The position numbers and the translations under genes were made by a program. A model generated the notes under the pieces. That model was given only the letters and a program-made list of their open reading frames with translations, was not told the DNA's origin and ran no database searches. Positions 44,408 through 53,364 of a DNA stretch of 60,089 nt are shown piece after piece. Origin of the DNA: Acholeplasmatales bacterium (lineage in GTDB: Bacteria > Bacillota_I > Bacilli_A > Acholeplasmatales > Anaeroplasmataceae); assembly GCA_017449215.1 (NCBI GenBank), contig JAFSJY010000069.1:1-60089 (forward strand). The letters are read 5' to 3'. Numbering within the stretch: the stretch's first letter is position 1; every line of letters starts with the position of its first letter.

Positions 44408-46969
44408 CTATCTCTTCTTAGAATTATATTGCTCAAGCATTTCAACTGCTTGATCATAAGGCATAGCTTTACCGTATAGGTAACCTTGTATAATTCTACA
44501 GCCAAATTTCTTAACCATATCGGCTTGTTCTTGGCTTTCAACACCTTCGCAAACTAAGCTTAGATCCAAATCCTTAGCTAGATTACAAATTGTTTTAACG
44601 ATATTTTCATTAAATTTATTAGTAACAATATATTTAGTGAATTCCTTATCAATCTTTAATGTATCTACAGGTAAATCCTTTAAATATAGCATTGAAGAAT
44701 AACCAGTACAGAAGTCATCAAGATGAATATGGAATCCTGCTTCTCTTAATAATCTAAGCTTTTCAGCTACTAACTTAAATGAACCCATCAATAATGTTTC
44801 AGTAATTTCAATAGCGATACTACCAACCTTTAATTGGTTCTTATTAAATTCATCAATTAATTGTTGTACGAAACCTACCTGTAATAATTGAACAGGTGAA
44901 ACATTTACTGAAATATGAATATTATATGGCTCAAGTTTCTTTGCAAGCTTAAATGATTCAGTAATAACGAATCTACCAATATCAAGCATGTGTCCACGCT
45001 TTTCAGCTAATTCAATGAAAATCTGAGGAGATTTATCACGATACTTAGGATTCATCCATCTAATTAATGCTTCGAATCCATCAACTCTATTATTTACAAT
45101 ATCAAATTGAGGCTGTAGCCACATTTGGAATTCCTTGTCGATTAAACCTGTTTCAATATCTCTTTCCATTTCGTCAGTAGCTAAGATGATATTATCCATA
45201 GCTGCTTCATAAACAACGTAATCCTTACTTGATAATTCACCCATGTTACGATAAGCTAAATCAAGCTTCTCTTGGATTACCTGGAATGAAATTTGATGAT
45301 CCTCATCCATATTTACATATGATGCATCAATTGCATCTCTCTTTAAATCATAAGCGATAATCTTTGAATTAATATAAATATTATTACTCTTAATTTGTAA
45401 TGGCTTCTTTAATGTTTCTAGGAACTCATCAACGTGTGGAGCAATTTCTGCCATATCTGTATTTGGATATACAACTATAAATTTAGATATATCCATATGA
45501 TAAATACTTAATTCAGGGAAATGAGTTCTTAATAACTTTAAGAATTCTACTAATACCTGATTATAAGTAGTTCTACCAAAGATTTGAATTAAATCATTAT
45601 ATTTATGAATATTAAATTCAACGAACGCAACATCCATACCAGATGTATCTTCTTTAATAATCTTTTCAAATTTGTTTGCTAGAATAAATCCATTTTCACA
45701 TAATGTAACTTCATTTCTACCTGACATCTTTTGAAGTCTTTGACTTTCATTATAGTCAAGAGTAATATCAGTACCCATTAAATAATAGCTTCTAGAAATT
45801 TCAAGTGGTGTTAATTGTAAATAAGCAACACGGTCTCTAATTTCATCAAGAGGAACTTCACAGATAAATGCCTTATTCTTCTTAATTGTATTAATAATAG
45901 GCTCATTAGTTTCTACATCTAAGAAATCCTTAATATTTACTTCTCTTGTAACACCATATAGCATTTTGAATGTCTTATTAGAGAAGATTAAATTACCACT
46001 TAAATCAACTCTTATAACAATAGCCTCAGTCTTTTGAAGTGCATGTCTATCAGCTCTTAAAAGCTTAGATGTTGTGAAGCATCCAAAAATCATAACACCT
46101 AGCATTAATAATGCGATAATAACACCAGATACATAGAAGATGATAGCCTGTTGATATACCCATTGAATTCCTAAGAATACATTTTCGATATCTAATACTG
46201 TAGCGAAACCTACATTTTCAAATTTACCATCACCATATAATGCAGAAATAACAAAAGTATTACCAGAAATAGTATAAGCACCATTTACATTACCATCAGT
46301 AGTAATTTGAGTCTTATAAGCATCACCAATATAGTCATTGATATAATTTTCTCTTTCCTTTATTGGGAAATTCTCCTGATCAATATTAGTATAAGTAATA
46401 TTTCCATCAGCAGTATTGAAAATCATAATATCATGAGTGATGAAGTTTAAGAATGAGCTTAATTTAATTCTAGTTAAAATATAGCCAGTTGTATTATAAG
46501 TTTCAATCTTATCCTTAAATACTGACTCATCATCAATTGGCTTTGCAAAGTAAATATAATAATCATAGTTTCTTGAATTTGAGCTTTGCTTTTCAATGTT
46601 ATATGCAGAAGCAATAACAAAGCCAGAATTCTCACCATTTAATGTTAAGCCATTAGCCCTTAATTTTGTTGAAATTGTATCGTTATCCTGTGTTGTAAAT
46701 AATTCAAACTTCTTACCTTCTGTACTCTCGGCACCAGTTTCATAAACTAATGAATCATTTTTATTTGATGTAAAAATATCAAAATAACTATCTACCTTAT
46801 TTTCAATTTCGTTTTTAACTTCTTCTACTGCCTCAAGACCTAAAATCTTCATAGAGTCTTGAACCTTACCACTACTGATAGACAAGTAGAAGCATATTGC
46901 TATACCGGCATATGAGAAAATTAAAATAATACATGCCAATATATGCCATCTAAGATCACGTACTCTCAA
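44408..46969 (-). CDS. Cache-like sensor, degenerate GGDEF, intact EAL phosphodiesterase
   Basis: The protein has 853 residues if it starts at TTG 46969; a GTG three codons upstream is almost on top of the AAGGAA site and is less likely. Order: TM helix of about 10-33, an extracytoplasmic Cache-like domain to about 275, a second TM of about 278-305, a PAS-like segment of about 315-400, a GGDEF domain of about 430-570 with the motif replaced by HMDISKF, and an EAL domain of about 595-850. The EAL residues are intact: FEALIRW, SVNVSP, EITET, DDFCTGYSS, LKIDKEF and CEGVE. It should be an active c-di-GMP phosphodiesterase controlled by an external signal. Confidence 0.9.
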   Translation of the reverse strand: MRVRDLRWHILACIILIFSYAGIAICFYLSISSGKVQDSMKILGLEAVEEVKNEIENKVDSYFDIFTSNKNDSLVYETGAESTEGKKFELFTTQDNDTISTKLRANGLTLNGENSGFVIASAYNIEKQSSNSRNYDYYIYFAKPIDDESVFKDKIETYNTTGYILTRIKLSSFLNFITHDIMIFNTADGNITYTNIDQENFPIKERENYINDYIGDAYKTQITTDGNVNGAYTISGNTFVISALYGDGKFENVGFATVLDIENVFLGIQWVYQQAIIFYVSGVIIALLMLGVMIFGCFTTSKLLRADRHALQKTEAIVIRVDLSGNLIFSNKTFKMLYGVTREVNIKDFLDVETNEPIINTIKKNKAFICEVPLDEIRDRVAYLQLTPLEISRSYYLMGTDITLDYNESQRLQKMSGRNEVTLCENGFILANKFEKIIKEDTSGMDVAFVEFNIHKYNDLIQIFGRTTYNQVLVEFLKLLRTHFPELSIYHMDISKFIVVYPNTDMAEIAPHVDEFLETLKKPLQIKSNNIYINSKIIAYDLKRDAIDASYVNMDEDHQISFQVIQEKLDLAYRNMGELSSKDYVVYEAAMDNIILATDEMERDIETGLIDKEFQMWLQPQFDIVNNRVDGFEALIRWMNPKYRDKSPQIFIELAEKRGHMLDIGRFVITESFKLAKKLEPYNIHISVNVSPVQLLQVGFVQQLIDEFNKNQLKVGSIAIEITETLLMGSFKLVAEKLRLLREAGFHIHLDDFCTGYSSMLYLKDLPVDTLKIDKEFTKYIVTNKFNENIVKTICNLAKDLDLSLVCEGVESQEQADMVKKFGCRIIQGYLYGKAMPYDQAVEMLEQYNSKKR

Positions 46970-47023
46970 AGGTAACACTTCCTTACATAAATAAAATAAA
47001 CGTAAATTCCTATAATATTATAT

Positions 47024-47052
47024 ATTATAAAATATTAATCTTGTTTAGTCAA
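47024..47052 (-). promoter_or_regulatory. Promoter of the GGDEF/EAL operon
   Basis: On the minus strand TTGACT (47047-47052) and TATAAT (47024-47029) are 17 bases apart. The leader to the start at 46969 is about 48 bases. Confidence 0.75.
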
Positions 47053-47083
47053 GAATCACACTTATCGGATTAAAGCTCAAAAA

Positions 47084-47115
47084 GTGTACACATTCTCTAT
47101 CATAATTGTACAATT
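47084..47115. promoter_or_regulatory. Two TGTACA palindromes in the divergent region
   Basis: GTGTACAC (47084-47091) and AATTGTACAATT (47104-47115) are perfect palindromes sharing the TGTACA core, with centres 22 bp apart. They lie upstream of the -35 of the GGDEF/EAL promoter and upstream of the plus-strand membrane protein gene, so they could serve either. Confidence 0.4.
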
Positions 47116-47227
47116 TATATGCGCTATTTACAAGATAAATGTAACTTAAAGTGGCTTAAATATGCGCTTTTATATTTTATTTTTTTATAATTTTTTATAT
47201 AATTTAATTATAGAGAGGTTTAGAAAA

Positions 47228-47803
47228 ATGTTTAAAAATAAAAATACCTTAAAGGGATTCTTATCAATCGCTACTTTTATAATAGCATTATTAATATTAG
47301 TATTTATGTCCGCTCCTGCTATCCATGTTGGAAAGGAAACATATACATGTCTAGATATAGTAAAGGGCTATGCCTATAGTGGAACAAAAGTAACTGGATT
47401 TTCATTTCTTAATTTAATTCCATATCTTCTTCTTGTAGTACTTTTAGTATTTGAATATTTAAAATATACAATAGCTATATTTGATAATAGAGCTACAAGA
47501 ATTTGTATGTCAGTTGGTTTTGTTATTATTGGTGTAATGTTTATATTAGCTAAATATATGATAAATAATCTAAATGAGGGTGCATTTAATAAATATCCTA
47601 AGGAAATAGCTTGGGGAACAATTATTCAAGTTATTGTAGCATTTATATGTGCTATTCTATGTGCAATTGACGCTATCGTTGAATTTGAACCTGAAATTGA
47701 AGAGGAATCAAATGAAGAAACAAAGAATGAAATAGAGGATTTAAAGGCAACATACATCGAGGAAATGAAAAAGGTAAATAACAAAAACGATGATGAGCAA
47801 TAA
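47228..47803 (+). CDS. Uncharacterised four-TM membrane protein
   Basis: This 191-residue protein has TM helices near 10-33, 62-88, 100-120 and 138-160. A strongly acidic and polar C-terminal tail of about 30 residues (EIEEESNEETKNEIEDLK) is probably cytoplasmic. The start at ATG 47228 follows GAGAGG; an earlier ATG at 47162 lacks a ribosome site. I do not recognise a family. It stands alone between a divergent promoter region and its own terminator. Its general layout resembles the small membrane proteins of the pectin operon to the right. Confidence 0.75.
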   Translation: MFKNKNTLKGFLSIATFIIALLILVFMSAPAIHVGKETYTCLDIVKGYAYSGTKVTGFSFLNLIPYLLLVVLLVFEYLKYTIAIFDNRATRICMSVGFVIIGVMFILAKYMINNLNEGAFNKYPKEIAWGTIIQVIVAFICAILCAIDAIVEFEPEIEEESNEETKNEIEDLKATYIEEMKKVNNKNDDEQ

Positions 47804-47810
47804 ATATTAT

Positions 47811-47841
47811 GAACTATGTTTAAAAGCATAGTTCTTTTTTT
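47811..47841 (+). terminator. Terminator of the four-TM protein gene
   Basis: GAACTATG (47811-47818) pairs with CATAGTTC (47827-47834), then seven T. Confidence 0.9.
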
Positions 47842-47845
47842 CGTT

Positions 47846-47872
47846 TAAAAAGACCGGCCATATAACCGGTCT
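47846..47872 (-). terminator. Terminator of the pectin operon
   Basis: On the minus strand AGACCGG pairs with CCGGTCT (47851-47872), followed by TTTTT. It lies five bases after the GH28 stop codon. Confidence 0.85.
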
Positions 47873-47877
47873 ATACA

Positions 47878-49425
47878 TTACTTATTAAATGAATTTACTT
47901 GATTTAATTCATATTGTTCATTATTTAATCCAGTAAATGTAACATTCTTAATATTAACATCATTTACGTAAGATAAAATAATACCTCTACCACTCATTGG
48001 CTCTAATCCATCCATCATTGCTGGCTTATCAGCAACTGGATTTTCTGCATACTTGAATGATACGTTATCAATTGTAATAGAGTTAATGGGTTGTTCTGGT
48101 AATCCGAAGAATGTACCAGCAGCTACGTTAACATCCTCACAATCAATATCCTTAAATACGAATTTTCCTAAATATGGTGTTCTATCATCAACTGGAAGCT
48201 TTTCTTTAGAATATACATATTCTGTATGTCCATCTGGATCACAATAATAGAACATATTAATTACAAGAGGTGTTAATACCTTTGTCATCTTAATATTTTC
48301 AAATGTGATACCATCAATGATAGCATCATTACCTCTACCTCTTCTTGTCTTAATTCTTAAACCTCTATCAGTTTGATTGAATAAGCATTGAGATACAGTA
48401 ATATTCTTAATACCTCCACTCATTTCTGAGCCTAAAACAATAGCACCATGTCCAAAGTTCATTGAGCAATTTCTAATATTGAAATATTCACTTGGCTTCT
48501 TATACTTTCTACCCATATAAATCTTTCCAGATTTAATAGCGATACAGTCATCACCAACAGAGAAGTAAACACCAATAATATCAACATTTTTGCAAGATTC
48601 TGGATCACATCCATCAGTATTAGGTGAATTCTTTGGATTAACGATTTTTAAATCAATAAACTTTAAATTCTCACTAAAATATGGATGTAAATTCCATGAT
48701 GGTGTATTTGTTACTGTTACACCCTGAAGTGTTACATTCTTACATTTATTTAAGAATACACCTCTAGGTCTCCAAGCAATTCTTCTTGTTCTAACATCAA
48801 CCCACCAATCAGAATTTTGAGCATTACCATCGATAACACCCTCACCAATGATATTGATGTTTTCAACATTAATACCTGTAATGATACTAGCGAAGCAATC
48901 AAGTGGATTACCTTCCCAAGAACCTAAATTATATTCATCCTTTTCGTCAGAAGTATAAGTCATACCTGGTAGTACAGGATAATGATTTCTATCAATATCA
49001 CCAACTAATCTAGCATATTTAGATATTTCGATAGTGATATTGCTTCTTAAGAATAAAGCAGATGTATAATAATCGCCTTCTGGAATATAAACACGACCAT
49101 TATCAGGACAAGCTAAAATGGCAGCCTGTAGGGCATTAGTATCATTTGTTTTACCATCACCCTTAGCACCAAATCTTCTAACATTTAAGCATACAGACTC
49201 AAATAATGTCTTTATAGTTGATTGTTCAGATACATCATTAGATTTAACGATAAATTCATATTCAGTATCTGGATTTAAATTAAACACTGATATTACGTTT
49301 AAATTTGATGATGTATATAATTCACCATTAACAAATAATTCATAATCATTTGTAGAAACGATATCAGTATTTTTCATTTCTAATGTCACACTTCTTGAAG
49401 TGATAACAATTGGTTTAAATTTCAT
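47878..49425 (-). CDS. GH28 polygalacturonase, cytoplasmic
   Basis: This 515-residue protein has an N-terminal fibronectin-type segment at about 8-70 and a GH28 right-handed beta-helix at about 80-500. Catalytic motifs are NTDGCDPES, GDDCIAIKSG, GHGAIVLGSE and RIKTRRG, giving the three family aspartates and the His and Arg-Lys substrate residues. There is no signal peptide, so it acts inside the cell, presumably releasing galacturonic acid from imported oligogalacturonides (exo-type). AGGAGG precedes the start. It is the last gene of the transporter operon and works with the pectinesterase at 58881-59813. Confidence 0.92.
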   Translation of the reverse strand: MKFKPIVITSRSVTLEMKNTDIVSTNDYELFVNGELYTSSNLNVISVFNLNPDTEYEFIVKSNDVSEQSTIKTLFESVCLNVRRFGAKGDGKTNDTNALQAAILACPDNGRVYIPEGDYYTSALFLRSNITIEISKYARLVGDIDRNHYPVLPGMTYTSDEKDEYNLGSWEGNPLDCFASIITGINVENINIIGEGVIDGNAQNSDWWVDVRTRRIAWRPRGVFLNKCKNVTLQGVTVTNTPSWNLHPYFSENLKFIDLKIVNPKNSPNTDGCDPESCKNVDIIGVYFSVGDDCIAIKSGKIYMGRKYKKPSEYFNIRNCSMNFGHGAIVLGSEMSGGIKNITVSQCLFNQTDRGLRIKTRRGRGNDAIIDGITFENIKMTKVLTPLVINMFYYCDPDGHTEYVYSKEKLPVDDRTPYLGKFVFKDIDCEDVNVAAGTFFGLPEQPINSITIDNVSFKYAENPVADKPAMMDGLEPMSGRGIILSYVNDVNIKNVTFTGLNNEQYELNQVNSFNK

Positions 49426-49435
49426 GGAATTCCTC

Positions 49436-50056
49436 CTACTCAGCCTGAGCCTCGATTAAGATAGGCTCATTGTTTTTCATTTGTTTATTATATTTAATTT
49501 TTTGATAGATATTAATTACAGTATTCTTTATAATAATTACTAACGTGTCTAAGATTACATAAAATAAAGCATATGAGAATGGCTCAATACCAGCACCACC
49601 TGTAGTACCAAATGGGTCGAAAATTAATCCCTTATAACCAAGATATGTAACAATAAAGAATAAAGCAAAGCCTAACAAGAAACAATATGCTAAATAGAAA
49701 ATAAATGCTGAAAAACCTTTTTGATTATAAACAACAAATCTTCTAGTATTATTTCTTCTACTATATAAAGCTCTAGCAAAAAGCTTTGTTACATAGTTTT
49801 GGAATAAAGCAGAGAATAATGCTATTAAAAGAATTATTGTGCCAGATACACTTAATATTTTTCTTGGATCATCATATACTTCAGTAAAATCAAATCCAAT
49901 ATCAGAACCACCAATTATTATAAAGAAAACGGCAGCCGCAGCTGCCCAATACTTGACAATGGTAATCAATATCCACGAAGGAATCTTTGCAATCTTAGAA
50001 CCAGGTTGTTCCTCGATTTCAATTTCCTCGTCAGTATTCGTCTTCTTTTTTTTCAT
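49436..50056 (-). CDS. Uncharacterised membrane protein of pectin operon (206 aa)
   Basis: This protein has a charged N-terminus (MKKKKTNTDEEIEIEE) and four predicted TM helices near 27-50, 65-88, 112-140 and 158-182, with basic loops between the second and third. I do not recognise a family. Its start codon overlaps the previous membrane protein's stop (TAATG), and the GH28 gene follows ten bases later. It is possibly part of a membrane complex with the other four small proteins of this operon. Confidence 0.75.
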   Translation of the reverse strand: MKKKKTNTDEEIEIEEQPGSKIAKIPSWILITIVKYWAAAAAVFFIIIGGSDIGFDFTEVYDDPRKILSVSGTIILLIALFSALFQNYVTKLFARALYSRRNNTRRFVVYNQKGFSAFIFYLAYCFLLGFALFFIVTYLGYKGLIFDPFGTTGGAGIEPFSYALFYVILDTLVIIIKNTVINIYQKIKYNKQMKNNEPILIEAQAE

Positions 50057-50772
50057 TATCTGTCTACCTTTTCATAAGTACGATCGTATTTAATGAAACC
50101 AAGTATAACACCTACTACTGATAATACGTCACAAACAACGATTGAAATAATAGATGCCATATAGCTTGCTGTGAATCCAGCTAGATTAGGAACTTCTTTT
50201 GCAATATACTTGTTGATTTCATCAACAGTACCTAACTTACTCGTTGCAGTTCCGACATAAATACCTGCGGTATCTCCAGCCGCTGCTATAGCTTCCTGAG
50301 ATTCATATGCAAATTGCTTGAAAATAATTACACAGTAAATATAATATGCAGATAATAGAATCATAATTCCTGTAAATATACATGAAATTACTACAGAACC
50401 AAGATTCTTCTTGCTTGACATTGATAATGCGTTAAACACATTAAGAATACCAAATAACATTATTAAGAATAATGAAATACCTGTAGCATCAAATGGCACT
50501 TGTGGAAGTGTGTATTCATCGAATGTAAAGTATTCTTCATTCCAGAATTGGAAAGAATAATCAATTGCATTTACCGTATCAGCATGAACTACTAAGAAGA
50601 AACCAATTAGTAATCCTGGAATAGCAACTAATAAAGCTGCTAATTTCATATTATTATATTTAAACCCGTCTATGAAAGAGCCAAACACACCCTTGAAGTA
50701 TCTACCAATACCCTTAAATACGGCACCAGCATTCTTCTTTTCGGGCATCTCCTCATATCTATTATTATCCAT
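50056..50772 (-). CDS. Uncharacterised membrane protein of pectin operon (238 aa)
   Basis: Four TM helices are predicted near 43-66, 98-118, 124-150 and 203-228. The first extracellular loop (about 67-97) is rich in aromatic and acidic residues, and a second loop of about 155-200 has an alanine-rich helix. The layout TM1, outer loop, TM2-TM3, outer loop, TM4 recurs in the proteins at 51901-52506 and 52499-53275, suggesting distant relation. No known family was recognised. AGGAGG precedes the ATG, 14 bases after the ATPase gene. Confidence 0.75.
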   Translation of the reverse strand: MDNNRYEEMPEKKNAGAVFKGIGRYFKGVFGSFIDGFKYNNMKLAALLVAIPGLLIGFFLVVHADTVNAIDYSFQFWNEEYFTFDEYTLPQVPFDATGISLFLIMLFGILNVFNALSMSSKKNLGSVVISCIFTGIMILLSAYYIYCVIIFKQFAYESQEAIAAAGDTAGIYVGTATSKLGTVDEINKYIAKEVPNLAGFTASYMASIISIVVCDVLSVVGVILGFIKYDRTYEKVDR

Positions 50773-50786
50773 AGAAAGATACCTCC

Positions 50787-51890
50787 TTATCTAATTCTCT
50801 TAGTTGTTTCAACATCAAAGAAATGTACCTTTTCCATATCAAAACAAGCATCTAATTCTGTATTTGTAATCTCACTTCTATTATAAACCTTAGAAATAAG
50901 ATTATCATCACCTAACTTACCATAAATTAGGTTATAAGCACCAAGATATTCAGCATAATCAACTGCGATATGAATATGAGAATCCTTGAACTTAGCAAGT
51001 GCAGCATCATCGATATAAATATATTCAGCACGACATGCAAACTTAACTGCCTTACCACGATAATTACCTAAAATTTCTGATTGATGTGCAGTTAATTTTA
51101 ACTTTGTTCCAGTTGACTCATGAATGAAATATTCAAGATCTTCATCAATAATACCATCCATGAAGTTCATAGGAGGTGTTCCGATGAAGCCAGCAACGAA
51201 TAAGTTTTCAGGATTATCAAACATTTCCTTTGGAGTAGCAATTTGTTGAACATAACCATCTTTCATAACAACAATTCTTGTTGCTAATGTTAATGCTTCA
51301 ATTTGGTCATGAGTTACATAAACGAATGTAGCATTTAATCTTTCATGTAACTGCATTAATTCCTTACGCATTGCACCACGAAGCTTTGCGTCTAGGTTAG
51401 ATAATGGTTCATCTAGTAAGAATACAACTGGGTCACGAACGATAGCACGACCTACTGCAACTCTTTGTCTTTGACCACCTGATAATTGTTTAGGCTTTCT
51501 ATTTAAATAAGGAACTAAACCTAAAACTTCAGCAGCCTTCATTACACGTGAGTGAATTTCTACTGGATCAACCTTTCTAATTGTTAATGAGAATGCCATA
51601 TTATGGTAAACAGTCATATGAGCATATAACGCATAGTTCTGGAATACCATCGCAATATCTCTATCTTTAGGGGCTATGTCATTAGCTCTCTTACCATTAA
51701 TGATAAGATCACCAGATGATACACCTTCAAGACCAGCAATCATACGTAAAGTAGTAGACTTACCACATCCAGAAGGACCAGCTAATACGATAAACTCACC
51801 TTTCTGAATTTCGATATTGAAGTCATATACGGCATGGAATCCGTTAGGATATACTTTGTTTACATTTTTTAAAATAACGTCTGCAGCCAT
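50787..51890 (-). CDS. msmX: MsmX/UgpC-type ABC transporter ATPase for oligosaccharides
   Basis: This 367-residue ATPase powers carbohydrate ABC importers. It has Walker A GPSGCGKST, Q loop VFQNYALY, signature LSGGQRQRVAVGRA, Walker B VFLLDEPLSNLDAKLR and the switch His in VTHDQIEA. The C-terminal regulatory TOBE-type beta domain spans about 235-367. In many Firmicutes one MsmX serves several importers from a separate locus; here it lies within the importer's own operon, though split from the permeases by the binding protein and two membrane proteins. AGGAGG precedes the ATG. Confidence 0.93.
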   Translation of the reverse strand: MAADVILKNVNKVYPNGFHAVYDFNIEIQKGEFIVLAGPSGCGKSTTLRMIAGLEGVSSGDLIINGKRANDIAPKDRDIAMVFQNYALYAHMTVYHNMAFSLTIRKVDPVEIHSRVMKAAEVLGLVPYLNRKPKQLSGGQRQRVAVGRAIVRDPVVFLLDEPLSNLDAKLRGAMRKELMQLHERLNATFVYVTHDQIEALTLATRIVVMKDGYVQQIATPKEMFDNPENLFVAGFIGTPPMNFMDGIIDEDLEYFIHESTGTKLKLTAHQSEILGNYRGKAVKFACRAEYIYIDDAALAKFKDSHIHIAVDYAEYLGAYNLIYGKLGDDNLISKVYNRSEITNTELDACFDMEKVHFFDVETTKRIR

Positions 51891-51900
51891 AATTTACCTC

Positions 51901-52506
51901 CTACTTCTTTTCAACTTTCAAACTATTTAAATAGTTGTTTAATTTATTAGATTTCATAACACCAAGTATACCAGCAGCGATAAAGAATGCAGCTGCAATT
52001 GACAAGAATACTATAGCAAGAATTCCTCTAAAGTTACCATTAGTTGATAACCAGTGAACTGAATTTGTATTAACATCAGTTATAGTACCACCGACATTTT
52101 TCTCAGCATAAGAACTCTTTTCGTCAACTGTAGATAAGCTTGCCCACTTGTTATAAGTAATGATGATTGTTAATGGTAACCAGAAAATTTGTAATACATC
52201 AACAACACCAAGACCAACTAAGAACATTGAACCATTTCTTGAATAAGTCTTTGTTCTTTCACAAGCTAAGAATCCTGATAATAAAATGAAGATATTTAAG
52301 AAAATACATAGTATTACTTGGAATGAAACAGCAGCCATACTATTTAAAACAATAAATGAAGCAAGTACGCTAAATACAAGACCACCTAAACCTAAATTAT
52401 AAGCTAACTTATTATTTCTATATCTCATCATCTCGACAGAGTTTTTGTCAAATTCAAGATCTGACATCTTACTCATTGTCTTGTTTTTTTCCATTTCATT
52501 AATCAT
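51901..52506 (-). CDS. Uncharacterised membrane protein of pectin operon (201 aa)
   Basis: The first 30 residues are polar and cytoplasmic, followed by four TM helices near 35-58, 60-82, 93-118 and 165-190. One extracellular loop of about 120-160 contains EKSSYAEKNVGG. I do not recognise a family. The start at ATG 52506 has GGTGG nine bases before it and overlaps the preceding gene by eight bases. It is possibly a transporter accessory subunit. Confidence 0.72.
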   Translation of the reverse strand: MINEMEKNKTMSKMSDLEFDKNSVEMMRYRNNKLAYNLGLGGLVFSVLASFIVLNSMAAVSFQVILCIFLNIFILLSGFLACERTKTYSRNGSMFLVGLGVVDVLQIFWLPLTIIITYNKWASLSTVDEKSSYAEKNVGGTITDVNTNSVHWLSTNGNFRGILAIVFLSIAAAFFIAAGILGVMKSNKLNNYLNSLKVEKK

Positions 52507-53275
52507 TTACAGTCACCACCTTCTCTAATTCTTTTCTTCTATCAGCAGTAGCGTTGAATTTTACAATTGATAAAATAAATAAGAATACTGAATAAATAAT
52601 AACTGCTACAAAAATAATATCATAAACAATGAAAGTTAATGAATCACAATCATATGCGTTCTTTAAATAATCTAATGATGCATTACTTGAAGCACTTGCA
52701 TACTGATATGCTTCTGAAGCATAAGATTGATTTTGCATTACTGATACAATATTATATAATTCACTATTTGAGTTAAAATCACTCATAACTGAAAATGACT
52801 TAATTAGTACTACTAAGCCAAACGCAACCATGAATAAAGTAAATGCAGCTGAAACTAATACATTACTCTTATAATATATTTTTCTACTATTGTTAGCAAA
52901 GATATATAAGAATGCAACACCAATTAAAGCAATAATTCCATACCATAAAATTAGATTATTTAGATCATTTAAATTATTTTGAAATTCATATACTTGAACT
53001 TTATAATATTTGTTAAAATCTTTTTCAAATATTTTGCCTTCGTTATCAACAAATCCAGAAGCTTGAACATCCTCGAATAAGTCAAATAGATAAGATTGAT
53101 CGTTACCTAAAGCCTTATTTTGGTCAGAACCAGATGCTTCCTCAATAGTTGTTGTAACATTAATATAAATATTAGAATATTGTGTTTTGAAAGGAAGCGC
53201 AGAAATTATTATTGCGCCTGCAATACATAACATTATTAGATGAAAAACCTTCATTTTAGAAATAAGTTTTTTCAC
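52499..53275 (-). CDS. Uncharacterised membrane protein of pectin operon (258 aa)
   Basis: Four TM helices lie near 10-29, 102-126, 137-160 and 212-240. There are two sizeable outer domains: about 30-100 (polar, with acidic and aromatic residues) and about 162-210 (Asn/Ser/Tyr-rich, with QNQSYASEAYQYASASSNAS). The start is GTG with GGAGG nine bases before it. The outer domains could contact the binding protein or the oligosaccharide. No family was recognised. It follows a stable hairpin after the binding-protein gene. Confidence 0.72.
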   Translation of the reverse strand: MKKLISKMKVFHLIMLCIAGAIIISALPFKTQYSNIYINVTTTIEEASGSDQNKALGNDQSYLFDLFEDVQASGFVDNEGKIFEKDFNKYYKVQVYEFQNNLNDLNNLILWYGIIALIGVAFLYIFANNSRKIYYKSNVLVSAAFTLFMVAFGLVVLIKSFSVMSDFNSNSELYNIVSVMQNQSYASEAYQYASASSNASLDYLKNAYDCDSLTFIVYDIIFVAVIIYSVFLFILSIVKFNATADRRKELEKVVTVND

Positions 53276-53308
53276 GGTATAAAACCTCCGATTTCTTAGG
53301 TATGCAAC

Positions 53309-53327
53309 CTAGAGGGAAACCCTCTAG
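53309..53327 (-). other. Intercistronic stem-loop after the binding-protein gene
   Basis: CTAGAGGG (53309-53316) pairs perfectly with CCCTCTAG (53320-53327) around three bases. No T run follows on the minus strand. Such hairpins after binding-protein genes usually protect the upstream message and give it higher level than the genes after it. It lies in the 89-base gap after the 831-residue lipoprotein. Confidence 0.65.
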
Positions 53328-53364
53328 ATTGAACACCAAAATTATAACTTTTTTAATTTTTTAA

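Noticed and set aside
47162-47227. Upstream ATG for the four-TM protein
   Set aside because: No ribosome site; the ATG at 47228 follows GAGAGG with nine bases spacing.
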